NCBI GenBank assembly: GCA_947632275.1
Contig: CANROR010000001.1
Location: 1-41,704 of the forward strand
Direction of reading: 5' to 3'
DNA: 41,704 bases
DNA from: an uncultured Bacilli bacterium
GTDB taxonomy: Bacteria; Bacillota_I; Bacilli_A; RF39; UBA660
Positions 25,153 through 33,387 of this stretch are shown here, piece after piece (position 1 is the first letter of the stretch; every line of letters starts with the position of its first letter). Under the pieces are notes generated by a model. That model ran no database searches. It was given only the letters and a program-made list of their open reading frames with translations, and had not been told where the DNA came from. A program made the position numbers and the translations under genes.

Positions 25153-25446
25153 ATGAAAAAGAATTATCGCTCTTTAACTAAGCAAGAAAGAAAAGAAATA
25201 TTAAATAAATATTATCAAACCGATATGGGCAAAATAAATAAAAATCGTTTTTTAAGATTATTAATCTATGGGATTTTATGTATTACGTATAGTTTAGTTC
25301 TAATTATCGAACAATTAATTAAAAATTCTTCCCTTTGGAATTATATTATGGCCCTAGTTATGCTTATCTTTGGTTTAGTATTCTTAATTGGCCGCCATAA
25401 ATTAATTATTCGGAGTATTAATTATTATCTCGTAAAGAATAAGTAA
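25153..25446 (+). CDS. Small membrane protein of unknown function
   Basis: Unrecognised, 97 residues. A basic N-terminal 30 residues (MKKNYRSLTKQERKEILNKY) is followed by two transmembrane helices (about 35-54 and 63-80) and a basic tail, so both ends should face the cytoplasm. GAGGTAAAG precedes the ATG. It lies 28 bases before another small membrane protein on the same strand, probably a two-gene unit. Confidence 0.6.
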   Translation: MKKNYRSLTKQERKEILNKYYQTDMGKINKNRFLRLLIYGILCITYSLVLIIEQLIKNSSLWNYIMALVMLIFGLVFLIGRHKLIIRSINYYLVKNK

Positions 25447-25474
25447 AATTATTCTTTTTTTCATAATATTTATT

Positions 25475-25846
25475 ATGAATATAAATGAAAAATTAAGGAA
25501 ATTACGAACGGAAGATTTTATTTGGATTGTTTATTTTTTTATTGCCGCCGCCGCTTTATACTCGAATAAAGATGAAAGAGAATATCTTTTGTATCATAAT
25601 CAAAAAGCCTATCGCGAAAAAAAGACAATCAACATTACAATTTTTATTATTGCCTTAATTATTTATATTTATTTTGTTCTAAATACCGTAGAAGATTTAT
25701 CTCGGATGCCCCAGAATCTGCAAAATCCGGAATTTGTCAATCGCTATGCCCAATTAGTGGCCGCCCTCCTTTTCTTAGTTGGAGGAATAATTTATTTAGT
25801 TGTCGAAGTTAAAGATCCGGTCCCGGGAGAAGTAAGCATTCTTTAA
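25475..25846 (+). CDS. Small membrane protein of unknown function
   Basis: Unrecognised, 123 residues with three hydrophobic helices (about 14-30, 51-70 and 90-111). The first helix is followed by a charged stretch with an Arg/Glu/Lys cluster (SNKDEREYLLYHNQKAYREKK). No convincing Shine-Dalgarno is visible before ATG 25475, so translation may depend on the gene upstream. Its stop codon overlaps the stop of the convergent deacetylase gene. Confidence 0.55.
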   Translation: MNINEKLRKLRTEDFIWIVYFFIAAAALYSNKDEREYLLYHNQKAYREKKTINITIFIIALIIYIYFVLNTVEDLSRMPQNLQNPEFVNRYAQLVAALLFLVGGIIYLVVEVKDPVPGEVSIL

Positions 25847-27009
25847 AAATGGCGGTATGTTTGATGATTTTCTAAAACTTCATCTTTTAATTTGGCAAGC
25901 TTACTTACGGTAACAACTTGATAACCTTGAACATATAATTCGGGCAAAAGTTTTTCAATAGCTTTAATACTGGTTTCATAAGAATCATGGAATAAAATTA
26001 TTGAGCCATCCTCAACATTATCTAAAACATGGTTAACTAAGTAATCGACATCTTTATACCGCCAATCATTAGTATCAATACTCCATAAAATAAAAGGCGT
26101 ATCTAAAGTTTGTTTAATATCATTATTGATACTTCCATAAGGAGGCCGCGTTAAAGTAAATTCTTGACCAATAATACCTTTTAAAATTTCATTACTCGTA
26201 TTATATTCATTAATAATATCGTCCTTTTTTTGTCTTTTCATATTTTTATGAGCATAAGAATGATACCCTATTTCATGTTCACTTGCAAATACTTTTTTAA
26301 TTTTATCTTCAGAGCTTAATAACTTACTACCTAAAAAGAAAAACGTACAATGAGCTTTATTAGCATCCAAAATATCGACCAAACTTGCCGTATATTTAGA
26401 TGGCCCATCATCAAACGTAATCGCAATATGTTTTTTGGTATCTACTATTTTATTACCATCATCTTTTTCATAATTTTCATCTAATTCCACCGTGAAATCC
26501 AAATATTTATATATTTCATTGTAATTTACTTGTAAAAATAATTCTTCCTCTACTTGGGGGTCAGTTACCACATCATAAAAGTAAATAATTAAACTATTTT
26601 TTTCAAAACAATAAACTTTATTTTCGTGATTTACTAAAACATCGGCAATAAAAGCAGGATACTTTAAATAAATTAACTCGTTAATTTTTTGATAAAATTC
26701 TTCTTGTTTATTTTTTTTAATAATATTTTCGGTTGCTAATTCTTCACCCGTTAGATAATCAAACATAAAAGATTCGTATTTATCCTCTTCTTTTACCACC
26801 AAACTCGTTACTTTATGATCGAAATTATCATAAAAAACAATCGAATCTTGCTTATATTGAGCTACAAAATTGGCAATTTTTTCTGGGCCTTGATTCTTTT
26901 TGGATTTAAATAAAAAAGAGGTTTTCGAGAAAATGATACATAAACAAGTAAGAAAAATAAATAAACCACTTATAATAATTAAATACTTTTTATTTTTCTG
27001 TTCTTTCAT
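25843..27009 (-). CDS. PdaC-like membrane-anchored polysaccharide deacetylase
   Basis: Metal-dependent deacetylase (NodB homology, CE4) probably acting on peptidoglycan or surface glycan outside the membrane. One N-terminal helix (about 9-29) anchors it. Residues 50-175 form a beta-rich region with KNSLIIYFYDVVTDP resembling the DUF3298/RsiV domain of PdaC. The NodB domain (about 190-375) has TFDDGPS (D200 catalytic, D201 metal), H250 and H254 metal ligands in GYHSYAH, R288-PPYG, the Asp-Trp motif SIDTNDW, and LFHDS (H341). All five CE4 motifs are present, so it should be active. It is the last gene of the minus-strand operon. Confidence 0.9.
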   Translation of the reverse strand: MKEQKNKKYLIIISGLFIFLTCLCIIFSKTSFLFKSKKNQGPEKIANFVAQYKQDSIVFYDNFDHKVTSLVVKEEDKYESFMFDYLTGEELATENIIKKNKQEEFYQKINELIYLKYPAFIADVLVNHENKVYCFEKNSLIIYFYDVVTDPQVEEELFLQVNYNEIYKYLDFTVELDENYEKDDGNKIVDTKKHIAITFDDGPSKYTASLVDILDANKAHCTFFFLGSKLLSSEDKIKKVFASEHEIGYHSYAHKNMKRQKKDDIINEYNTSNEILKGIIGQEFTLTRPPYGSINNDIKQTLDTPFILWSIDTNDWRYKDVDYLVNHVLDNVEDGSIILFHDSYETSIKAIEKLLPELYVQGYQVVTVSKLAKLKDEVLENHQTYRHF

Positions 27010-27029
27010 TTTCTAAAACCTCTTTACTT

Positions 27030-28436
27030 CTATATATTTTTAATATTTCTTCTTTTAAAGACTATCAATGTTACGAAATACATAATTACAAAATAAACGA
27101 AACACACAATAAGCGAATGAGTTAAGGATAAACCATAAGGTGAAGTTCCGCCGAAAAGAAGAGCCGTCAAATCCCAATTAGGGGTTACAAAATAATTTAT
27201 CAATTTTATGTTGTAATTCAAGGCTAATAAATTGATAATGCCGGAACCAATATAACCTAAGAAAGTTATGGTAATAGCAAAAGCCGTATTCAAAATTAAA
27301 TTGGAAATAGCAAAGGCTAACATAGTAAGCAAAATAAACATTGGTAATTTGCATAAACAAGTTAGGAAATAATAACTTATAACATTCATTACCACATAGT
27401 TATTACTACTAACGACGTAACTAACAACCGGAATACTTAAGGAACTATAGCCAAAGAAAAGGCCACCCACTATAAATTCCGCGAGTAAAATAAAGATTAA
27501 AATAAACGGAATCATTATTAAACAAGCAAGCAATTTCGCCGTAATTATTTTTCCCCGTGAATAAGGAATTGTTAATAAATTTTTAATAGTTCCTTTATTA
27601 AATTCTTCACTAACCATGCCACCGGCAATCATAATAATAAAGACTAAAACGATTATTTCCATTTCATTAAGTAAATTTTCGATAACCATCCGCATGGTAT
27701 GGTCATTATTAGTATCTACTTTTTCTTTTAAGATATACTCATTTTCATAATAATCTTTTACATTGCTTTCATATTCTTTTTTGTTATTTTCATTTTCTTC
27801 ATAATTATAATCAACTACATAGGAATAATCTTCAATCATTGAATTTAGAGCTTTAGCTAAATAATTACCATCATTTTTAATATTATTAGCTAACGCATAA
27901 TTATAAAGTTCAATTTGTTTTTCCATTATTGCAATGTCTTTTTGTTGTTCTCTTTTTTCTTTTTCGCTGGTTGTAACTAAACTTTTCGTGGATGTCAATT
28001 CTTCTTGTAAATCATTAATTTTTAAATTAATAAAATATTGCCAATCGCCACTTTCAACTTTATTTAAAATATCTTGGGCATTTGCTTCTAACATAGTTAA
28101 ATCTTCATCCGTTTTTAAATAGTAAGCATTATAATAGGCATTAATTGCCATATAATATTCATTATAAATAGCTTCTTTTTGCCATGCTTCTGGATATTTT
28201 TTAATGTTTTCATATACCGCTTTTTCGGTAGCTAGTTCGGCTTTTTCCGTTGGGGTCTCTCCTTCTTCGTCAATCGAAGTCATTAAATCGGCCGTGAAAT
28301 TTTCCATGGTGCTTTCTAAATCTTGATTATAAATAAAATTAACTAAAATTAAAAACATGAAGCCGATTATTAAAGTTATATAGGTACTTTTTTTATGAAA
28401 AATTTTATATAATTCATTTTTTACTAATTTAATCAA
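27030..28436 (-). CDS. ABC-2 type exporter permease
   Basis: Permease partner of the ATPase encoded just upstream. One transmembrane helix (about 16-34) is followed by a large extracytoplasmic coiled, charged domain (about 35-240) and five further helices (about 250-465), including the ABC-2 pattern MIAGGMVSEEFNKGTIKNLLTIPYSRGKI, where the cytoplasmic EF.xGT loop contacts the ATPase. The start is TTG with GGGGG 8 bases upstream, overlapping the ATPase gene by 8 bases. The substrate is unknown; such permeases often export peptides or confer antimicrobial resistance. Confidence 0.85.
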   Translation of the reverse strand: MIKLVKNELYKIFHKKSTYITLIIGFMFLILVNFIYNQDLESTMENFTADLMTSIDEEGETPTEKAELATEKAVYENIKKYPEAWQKEAIYNEYYMAINAYYNAYYLKTDEDLTMLEANAQDILNKVESGDWQYFINLKINDLQEELTSTKSLVTTSEKEKREQQKDIAIMEKQIELYNYALANNIKNDGNYLAKALNSMIEDYSYVVDYNYEENENNKKEYESNVKDYYENEYILKEKVDTNNDHTMRMVIENLLNEMEIIVLVFIIMIAGGMVSEEFNKGTIKNLLTIPYSRGKIITAKLLACLIMIPFILIFILLAEFIVGGLFFGYSSLSIPVVSYVVSSNNYVVMNVISYYFLTCLCKLPMFILLTMLAFAISNLILNTAFAITITFLGYIGSGIINLLALNYNIKLINYFVTPNWDLTALLFGGTSPYGLSLTHSLIVCFVYFVIMYFVTLIVFKRRNIKNI

Positions 28437-29319
28437 TTTTATTACCCCCTGCTCTTTTCAAAAAGGCTTCTTCTAAAGTTAATTCTAATTCTTTTACTTC
28501 GTAAATATCTACTTTAGCTTTAACTATCTTTTTAATTATTTCGGCGATTTCTTCTTTACGCGCATTAATTTCAAAACTAGTTTTCGTGACATTTTCCATG
28601 CCTGCAAGAGTTAAAGAAGATGTATCTTTGACTTTAATTAAAAACCGGTTATCAATATGTTTTAATTTTTTAACATCACTAATTTCTAAAATTTGGCCAT
28701 CATTGATAATACATACTTTATTGCAAAAACTTTCTAATTCGGCCAGATTATGACTGGAAATTAAAACGCCAATTCCTTCTTTGGCCAACTTTTTTAAAAG
28801 CACTCTTAATTCTTTTATTCCTTCCGGATCTAACCCATTGGTTGGTTCATCTAAAATTAACAAATTGGGTTGGTGAATTAAAGCCCGGGCAATACCTAAT
28901 CTTTGCCGCATACCTAATGAATATTTACTGACTTTATCGTTAATCCGGTTTTCTAAACCAACGAATTTAATGATTTCTTGTAAAGTCGCATCTGTAACAT
29001 CAGGATAATAATCCGCCATTAATTTTAAATTTTGATATCCTGACAAATACATATAAACATCCGGACTTTCGACAATGGCTCCCACTTTAGCAATAGCTTT
29101 AACATAGTCTTTGGTAATATCATAACCATTGATTAAAACTGTGCCTTTATCAATTCCTTGTAAACCTAAAATTAATTTAATCGTCGTGGTTTTCCCACTG
29201 CCATTGGGACCAATAAAAGCTAAAATATCGCCGGGATAAATATCAAAGGAAATATCTTTTAAAATATGTTTTCCCCCGAGACTTTTATGTAAATTACGAC
29301 ATTCGAGTATTTTTTCCAT
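28429..29319 (-). CDS. ABC transporter ATP-binding protein (BcrA/CcmA type)
   Basis: ATPase of the adjacent ABC-2 exporter. Walker A GPNGSGKTT (about 37-45), signature YSLGMRQRLGIA (about 133-144), Walker B LLILDEPTNGLDP (D157-E158) and the H-loop ISSHN are all intact. The C-terminal 80 residues match the BcrA-type extension ending ELELTLEEAFLKRAGG. ATG 29319 is chosen because AAGGTGG precedes it by 4 bases; the upstream in-frame GTG contains that site. Confidence 0.95.
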   Translation of the reverse strand: MEKILECRNLHKSLGGKHILKDISFDIYPGDILAFIGPNGSGKTTTIKLILGLQGIDKGTVLINGYDITKDYVKAIAKVGAIVESPDVYMYLSGYQNLKLMADYYPDVTDATLQEIIKFVGLENRINDKVSKYSLGMRQRLGIARALIHQPNLLILDEPTNGLDPEGIKELRVLLKKLAKEGIGVLISSHNLAELESFCNKVCIINDGQILEISDVKKLKHIDNRFLIKVKDTSSLTLAGMENVTKTSFEINARKEEIAEIIKKIVKAKVDIYEVKELELTLEEAFLKRAGGNKID

Positions 29320-29357
29320 TTTTCCACCTTTCACTTATATATATTTCTTAAATTTTC

Positions 29358-30251
29358 CTAATTTCCTTTTTTCCGCGGAAACTTTTCTAAATAAATTTTT
29401 TTCGTTTGTTCATTCGTAACATGGGTATAAATGCCGGTCGTATTTAAACTGGCATGACCTAATAATTCTTGAACACTTTTAATATCGGCGCCATGATTAA
29501 GTAAATGGGTTGCAAAAGTGTGTCGCAACGTGTGGGGCGTTACTTTCTTTTTCAAAGCCACCTTTTTAATAATATTTTTCATAATTATTTCCATTTCCTG
29601 AATGGTTAATACCTGCCCTTTATCATCTACTAACAAATAAGGACTATCATTTCCCTTAAGTAATTCGCTTCGTGCTTTTTTTAAATATTTATCTAAATAT
29701 AAAGCGGCATACTCCCCATAATAAACAATTCTTTCTTTACTCCCTTTACCAATTATTCGAATTCTTTTATTAGCATAATCTATATCTTTTAATTTAATAT
29801 TGCATAGTTCACTAGCTCGACAACCCGTCGCATACAAAAGTTCCACAATTAAGCGATTACGATAATCTTTTTCATCATTTAAAGTGATACTTTCTAAAAT
29901 ATCACTCATTTCATTTAAACTTAAAAAATTCGGCAATTTCTTTTCTAATTTAGGATTCCGAATACTCGTAAATAAATTATATTCTAATTTTCCTTCATTT
30001 ACTAAAAAATTATAAAAACTTCTAATCGAACTTAAATGCCGCGAAATAGTACTATTTTTTAATTTTTGGGTATCTAATTCTTTTAAATAATCGCGAATTT
30101 GATTCCGATTTATTTTTAAATAATCCCATTGCTTTTTTTGCAAATATTTTTGAAATTCTTCCAAATCAAAATTATAATTAAGAATCGTTTTATCCGAATA
30201 GTTTAATTCTTTTTCTAAATAAATTAAAAATTTATTTTTGTCATCTTCCAT
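29358..30251 (-). CDS. Tyrosine recombinase of the XerC/XerD family
   Basis: Site-specific recombinase; chromosomal Xer proteins resolve chromosome dimers at dif. An N-terminal SAM-like core-binding domain (about 1-90) precedes the catalytic domain with R145 (ATGCRASEL), K169 (GKGSKER), H240-xx-R243 (PHTLRHTFATHLL), H266 (LLGHASL) and nucleophile Y275 (TTGIYTHV). All six catalytic residues are present. Length 297 is typical of XerC/XerD rather than phage integrases. It sits inside a stable operon, overlaps the upstream gene by 11 bases, and has no attachment sites or phage genes nearby, so it is a housekeeping Xer. C versus D cannot be fixed here. Confidence 0.9.
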   Translation of the reverse strand: MEDDKNKFLIYLEKELNYSDKTILNYNFDLEEFQKYLQKKQWDYLKINRNQIRDYLKELDTQKLKNSTISRHLSSIRSFYNFLVNEGKLEYNLFTSIRNPKLEKKLPNFLSLNEMSDILESITLNDEKDYRNRLIVELLYATGCRASELCNIKLKDIDYANKRIRIIGKGSKERIVYYGEYAALYLDKYLKKARSELLKGNDSPYLLVDDKGQVLTIQEMEIIMKNIIKKVALKKKVTPHTLRHTFATHLLNHGADIKSVQELLGHASLNTTGIYTHVTNEQTKKIYLEKFPRKKGN

Positions 30252-30651
30252 GCGTATTTCCTTTTATTAAAGCATTTAACTCGCGCCGAATTTGATTAAT
30301 TCTTAATCTTAATTCTTCTTTTTGGAGTCTTTGATGGGATAAATCATGTTGCCATTCCGTTTTTTCAAAACCCGATTTATGCCATTTGGTGGCCGGATTA
30401 TCTAAAATATTCGTATCTTCTTCAATACTTTTTTCTAAATCTCTAAATTCTTTTCGCGCTAGCCGTAATTCGTCTTTTAACTCATAATATTTGTTAACTA
30501 CTTCCGGATCTTCTCCCATACCTAGTTGGTAATCTTCTTCTTCGATAGGATAAAGACTTTCTAATTCTTCATCAGTTAAAAACGGAATATCTTCATATTC
30601 CTTTTCTTCTGCCATCGCGCGCATACTTTTGATAATATCTTCTTTTTTCAT
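30241..30651 (-). CDS. Coiled-coil protein of unknown function
   Basis: Unrecognised, 136 residues, cytoplasmic and strongly charged. The acidic N-terminal half contains PFLTDEELESLYP and EEEDYQLG; the C-terminal half is two likely helices with heptad spacing (about 60-85 and 105-130). No catalytic motif is seen. It overlaps the exported-protein gene upstream by ATGA and xer downstream by 11 bases, so the three are translationally coupled. Confidence 0.65.
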   Translation of the reverse strand: MKKEDIIKSMRAMAEEKEYEDIPFLTDEELESLYPIEEEDYQLGMGEDPEVVNKYYELKDELRLARKEFRDLEKSIEEDTNILDNPATKWHKSGFEKTEWQHDLSHQRLQKEELRLRINQIRRELNALIKGNTHGR

Positions 30652-31280
30652 GATAATTCCTCAATTGGCCCAATTTCCATTTGCCCTTTTAAAGTTCGAT
30701 TTTTATTGGCATCTTGATTTTCTTGAAAATTAACAAAAACAATCATTGCTTTCCATTCATGATAAGCAAAATCATTAGTTTTTATTTCATAACTTGGGGT
30801 TATAACATATTCTCCAGTTGCTTGCGTAATATCAAAGCCTTTATATTCCCCGCTTTCGACATATTTTAAATCCCCTAAAGTTTGTAAAGTATTACCTAAA
30901 GGATCCGTTATAACTAATAATAATTCCGGCCGATTACGATCAACGGTATAAACAAAATTATTTTTTTCAATATTGATTTTAACATAATAATTATGGGATA
31001 TCATTTGTTTATTGCTTGCCGCTTTTAAACTGACTGAACAATAAGTTTCCCCTAATAAACTATCCATGCCTTCTCCAAAATTGGTATAATCCGCATGAAT
31101 ACTTAGAGGGTCTCCCGCATTAAAAGTAATAAGTTCCGTCATCGCCGAAGAAACCTTAGAATCGTCGGATTCTAAAGCAATATTGACTCCGGAAAACCAA
31201 GCAAACGTCGCCGATATAGCAAAAACGATAAACGACAACAAAAATACTACTGTAAGAATTATTGTTTGCTTTTTACTCAT
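30648..31280 (-). CDS. Exported protein with SipW-type signal peptide
   Basis: Function unknown. The N-terminus (basic MSKKQ, hydrophobic helix, then SATFAWFSGVN at about 24-34) has the Ala-Thr-Tyr/Phe-Ala-Trp/Tyr-Phe pattern seen in signal peptides of TasA/camelysin-like and related Firmicutes surface proteins. The remaining 180 residues look like a beta-sandwich (HNYYVKINIEKNNFVYTV, EWKAMIVFVNFQ). ATG 31280 is preferred, since AAAGGTG lies 6 bases upstream; an in-frame GTG at 31289 overlaps that site. No SipW signal peptidase is in the window. A TasA-like fibre role would be speculation. Confidence 0.65.
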   Translation of the reverse strand: MSKKQTIILTVVFLLSFIVFAISATFAWFSGVNIALESDDSKVSSAMTELITFNAGDPLSIHADYTNFGEGMDSLLGETYCSVSLKAASNKQMISHNYYVKINIEKNNFVYTVDRNRPELLLVITDPLGNTLQTLGDLKYVESGEYKGFDITQATGEYVITPSYEIKTNDFAYHEWKAMIVFVNFQENQDANKNRTLKGQMEIGPIEELS

Positions 31281-31301
31281 TACTTTCACCTTTCTTATTT
31301 T

Positions 31302-31577
31302 TTAAATTAAATCTTCAACCTTTACTTCACTAACTATTTGCGAAAAATCTTTAGTTAAAATTTTAAGTACTTCTAGTAATACTTCCTTATTTTCTTCTTT
31401 AGCTACATATATTTCATTATTTTCATTTATTTCTTTTAAAATAGCAAAATTTCCGATTCCTTCATCTTCTTCGTCTAATTGTTCAACCAAAAGAAAATTA
31501 GAATTATTGAAATTAGCTTTAGCTAATATCTCACATTTTAAACCATCCTCTAAAATTAATATATTATCTTTTTCCAT
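31302..31577 (-). CDS. DUF1292-like small acidic protein
   Basis: 91 residues, strongly acidic (many Glu/Asp), probably cytoplasmic. The pattern NILILEDGLKCEILAKANFNN, then FLLVEQLDEE and a later FAILKEINENNE strand region resembles the DUF1292 (YrzB) beta fold, a widespread Firmicutes family of unknown function. The assignment is by eye and moderate. GGGGAAG precedes the ATG; the gene starts 2 bases after the upstream stop. Confidence 0.55.
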   Translation of the reverse strand: MEKDNILILEDGLKCEILAKANFNNSNFLLVEQLDEEDEGIGNFAILKEINENNEIYVAKEENKEVLLEVLKILTKDFSQIVSEVKVEDLI

Positions 31578-31579
31578 TT

Positions 31580-33295
31580 TTATCTTCCCCTGAATTCTTG
31601 TAAAATATCTTCTAAATCAAAAACTTGTTCATTACTTTGTGGTGGTACTTTAGGCATATTTTGTTCAATAATATTAGCCTTATCAACCGCATCTTTTTGT
31701 AAAGCTTTTAATTCCGTGATACTATGATCAATTTCTTGACTAAAAGCTTTTTTAGATACTTTACTTAATTTAGTAGTTAACATATCTGTTAATTTGGCCA
31801 AACCACTAATAACTTTAGAAACCTTTTGGGCAATAATAGCACCCCCAGTGGTAATTGTAAGTAGACTTGTCGCTGCTAGATGACCCGAGATTTTCAATAA
31901 GCCTTTTGCCTTTCTCACATTTTCATTTTTAGGTTCCTTGCTTAAATGCCGAGCCACTTTCGTTGGTTTATTACTAAAATCCGCATAAACTTTTTCTTTA
32001 AGTTCGGGTTCTTTTTTAACCGGAATTTCTTTCTTTTTTTCAACAGGAGCTTCTTCTTTCTTAATTGGTTTTATTTCTTCTCTTTCTCTTTTAGTTACCT
32101 TTGGAACTTCAAAAACCGGAAGATGATGTTCTAATTTAGGATTAATTTGTTTAAATTTAAAATTAAGTGCATTTTCTTTGGTGTACATACTATTAGTTAT
32201 TTTAAATTCTTTAGTTGCCTCATCTTTAAGATAAGCAAAACCAAGTGGCAATTTTAATTGATCAATTCTTTGATCACATCGTAAAACATTTTGGCCATTT
32301 TCCATCGTAAGATAAATTTTTGCCCCCGGATTATTATTTCTAATACTTTGTAAGAATTTTTCATTACTATATTCATGAATTACTTTTAAATTTACAGTTT
32401 TATCCCAAGTAGCCGCTTCAATTACATCTTTTTCTTTATTATAAGTATAACCACTAGGTAAATTTAAAACTTCCGGATTAGAAATATAAATTTCATCTTT
32501 GGCTACTAAAATACTAACATTAGGATTAAATAATTGTAATAAAGAACCAATTGTTTCATATTTATTTTTATTCTTAGCCACAACGCCATATTTTAAACAA
32601 TAGTTTTTACAATTGCGACGATTTTCATTAATACTATAAATACTTTCTTCCATCAATTGATTTAATCTTTGATACCAACTTCGTAATAATTCGGCAAAAT
32701 CATTAGGTAAAAAAGCCTTATTTAAAGTATTTTCCAATTTTTCTATTTGCGAATCTAATAAAAATACATAATCCGCATATTCATATTGCTTAAATAAATC
32801 ATTTATTCTTTTATCTTCATAGGTAAAGCCTTTCCGTAATTCTTTCCATTTACCTTCGGCCGTTAAAAATTCATCTTTTAATTTCGATTGGCGAAGCATT
32901 TCAATTTGTTTTTGCGAATCCGGAATATTTTTCGTCGCGGCATTGATTTTTTCTTTAATATTTTGAAAATCCTTTTGAACAGACTTTTCGTATCTTAAAT
33001 ATAAATTATAAGCATAAAATGGTTGCAATTGGGCATGGAAAAATTTGATAAAAGCATTAAATGTTTTTTTAACATCAACATCTAATTGACTTCTTTTTAA
33101 ATAATTAGTATACATATTTTCTAAATCATTTAATTTACCAACGATTCTAATCATGGCCATTTTTTCCATATCGCATAAATTTTGGTTATTTTTCTTAATA
33201 TTATTTAAGACATTAACTGTTAAATTATGACTTAAGGCCACATTACTTATTTCTAAATTATTTTCTGCAATTAAAGATGCTAACTTATCTTCCAT
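31580..33295 (-). CDS. Large coiled-coil protein with hydrophobic C-terminal segment, unknown function
   Basis: Unrecognised, 571 residues. Residues 1-60 look like a small helical domain, and 60-220 are mostly coiled coil. A central mixed region (about 230-385) contains two similar units: VLNLPSGYTYNKEKDVIEAAT and QLKLPLGFAYLKDEATKEFKI, each following an isolated Ile-rich strand. A Lys/Glu/Pro-rich linker (about 395-450) leads to SGHLAATSLLTITTGGAIIA, which may be membrane-inserting, and a final helical part. ATG preceded by AGGTGG. First gene of the minus-strand operon, with its own promoter. It could be a cytoskeletal or membrane-scaffold protein, but no evidence decides this. Confidence 0.6.
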   Translation of the reverse strand: MEDKLASLIAENNLEISNVALSHNLTVNVLNNIKKNNQNLCDMEKMAMIRIVGKLNDLENMYTNYLKRSQLDVDVKKTFNAFIKFFHAQLQPFYAYNLYLRYEKSVQKDFQNIKEKINAATKNIPDSQKQIEMLRQSKLKDEFLTAEGKWKELRKGFTYEDKRINDLFKQYEYADYVFLLDSQIEKLENTLNKAFLPNDFAELLRSWYQRLNQLMEESIYSINENRRNCKNYCLKYGVVAKNKNKYETIGSLLQLFNPNVSILVAKDEIYISNPEVLNLPSGYTYNKEKDVIEAATWDKTVNLKVIHEYSNEKFLQSIRNNNPGAKIYLTMENGQNVLRCDQRIDQLKLPLGFAYLKDEATKEFKITNSMYTKENALNFKFKQINPKLEHHLPVFEVPKVTKREREEIKPIKKEEAPVEKKKEIPVKKEPELKEKVYADFSNKPTKVARHLSKEPKNENVRKAKGLLKISGHLAATSLLTITTGGAIIAQKVSKVISGLAKLTDMLTTKLSKVSKKAFSQEIDHSITELKALQKDAVDKANIIEQNMPKVPPQSNEQVFDLEDILQEFRGR

Positions 33296-33321
33296 AATTC
33301 CACCTTCACCTATTCTCTCTC

Positions 33322-33350
33322 ATTTTAACACAGGTAAATGAAAAAAGCAA
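33322..33350 (-). promoter_or_regulatory. Sigma-A promoter of the 33295-25843 operon
   Basis: TTGCTT and TAAAAT on the minus strand are 17 bases apart, with TG at the extended -10 position (TGTTAAAAT). It partly overlaps the valS terminator, so the -35 is formed by the end of the hairpin. Confidence 0.6.
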
Positions 33351-33382
33351 TTTTGAAGTATAATATTTTCTTCAAAATTGCT
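33340..33382 (-). terminator. Rho-independent terminator after valS
   Basis: A 13-bp inverted repeat (33346-33358 with 33370-33382) is followed by TTTTTTC on the minus strand. Confidence 0.85.
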
Positions 33383-33387
33383 CAAAT

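Noticed and set aside
27178..27360. Second minus-strand frame inside the ABC permease
   Set aside because: Different frame within an intact gene; aromatic-rich shadow of transmembrane helices.
29358..30251. Xer-family recombinase as evidence of an integrated mobile element
   Set aside because: No phage, transposon or attachment-site features nearby; length and operon context fit chromosomal XerC/XerD.
31946..32134. Phe/Asn-rich plus-strand frame opposite the coiled-coil gene
   Set aside because: Low-complexity product is the reverse reading of the Lys/Glu-rich linker.
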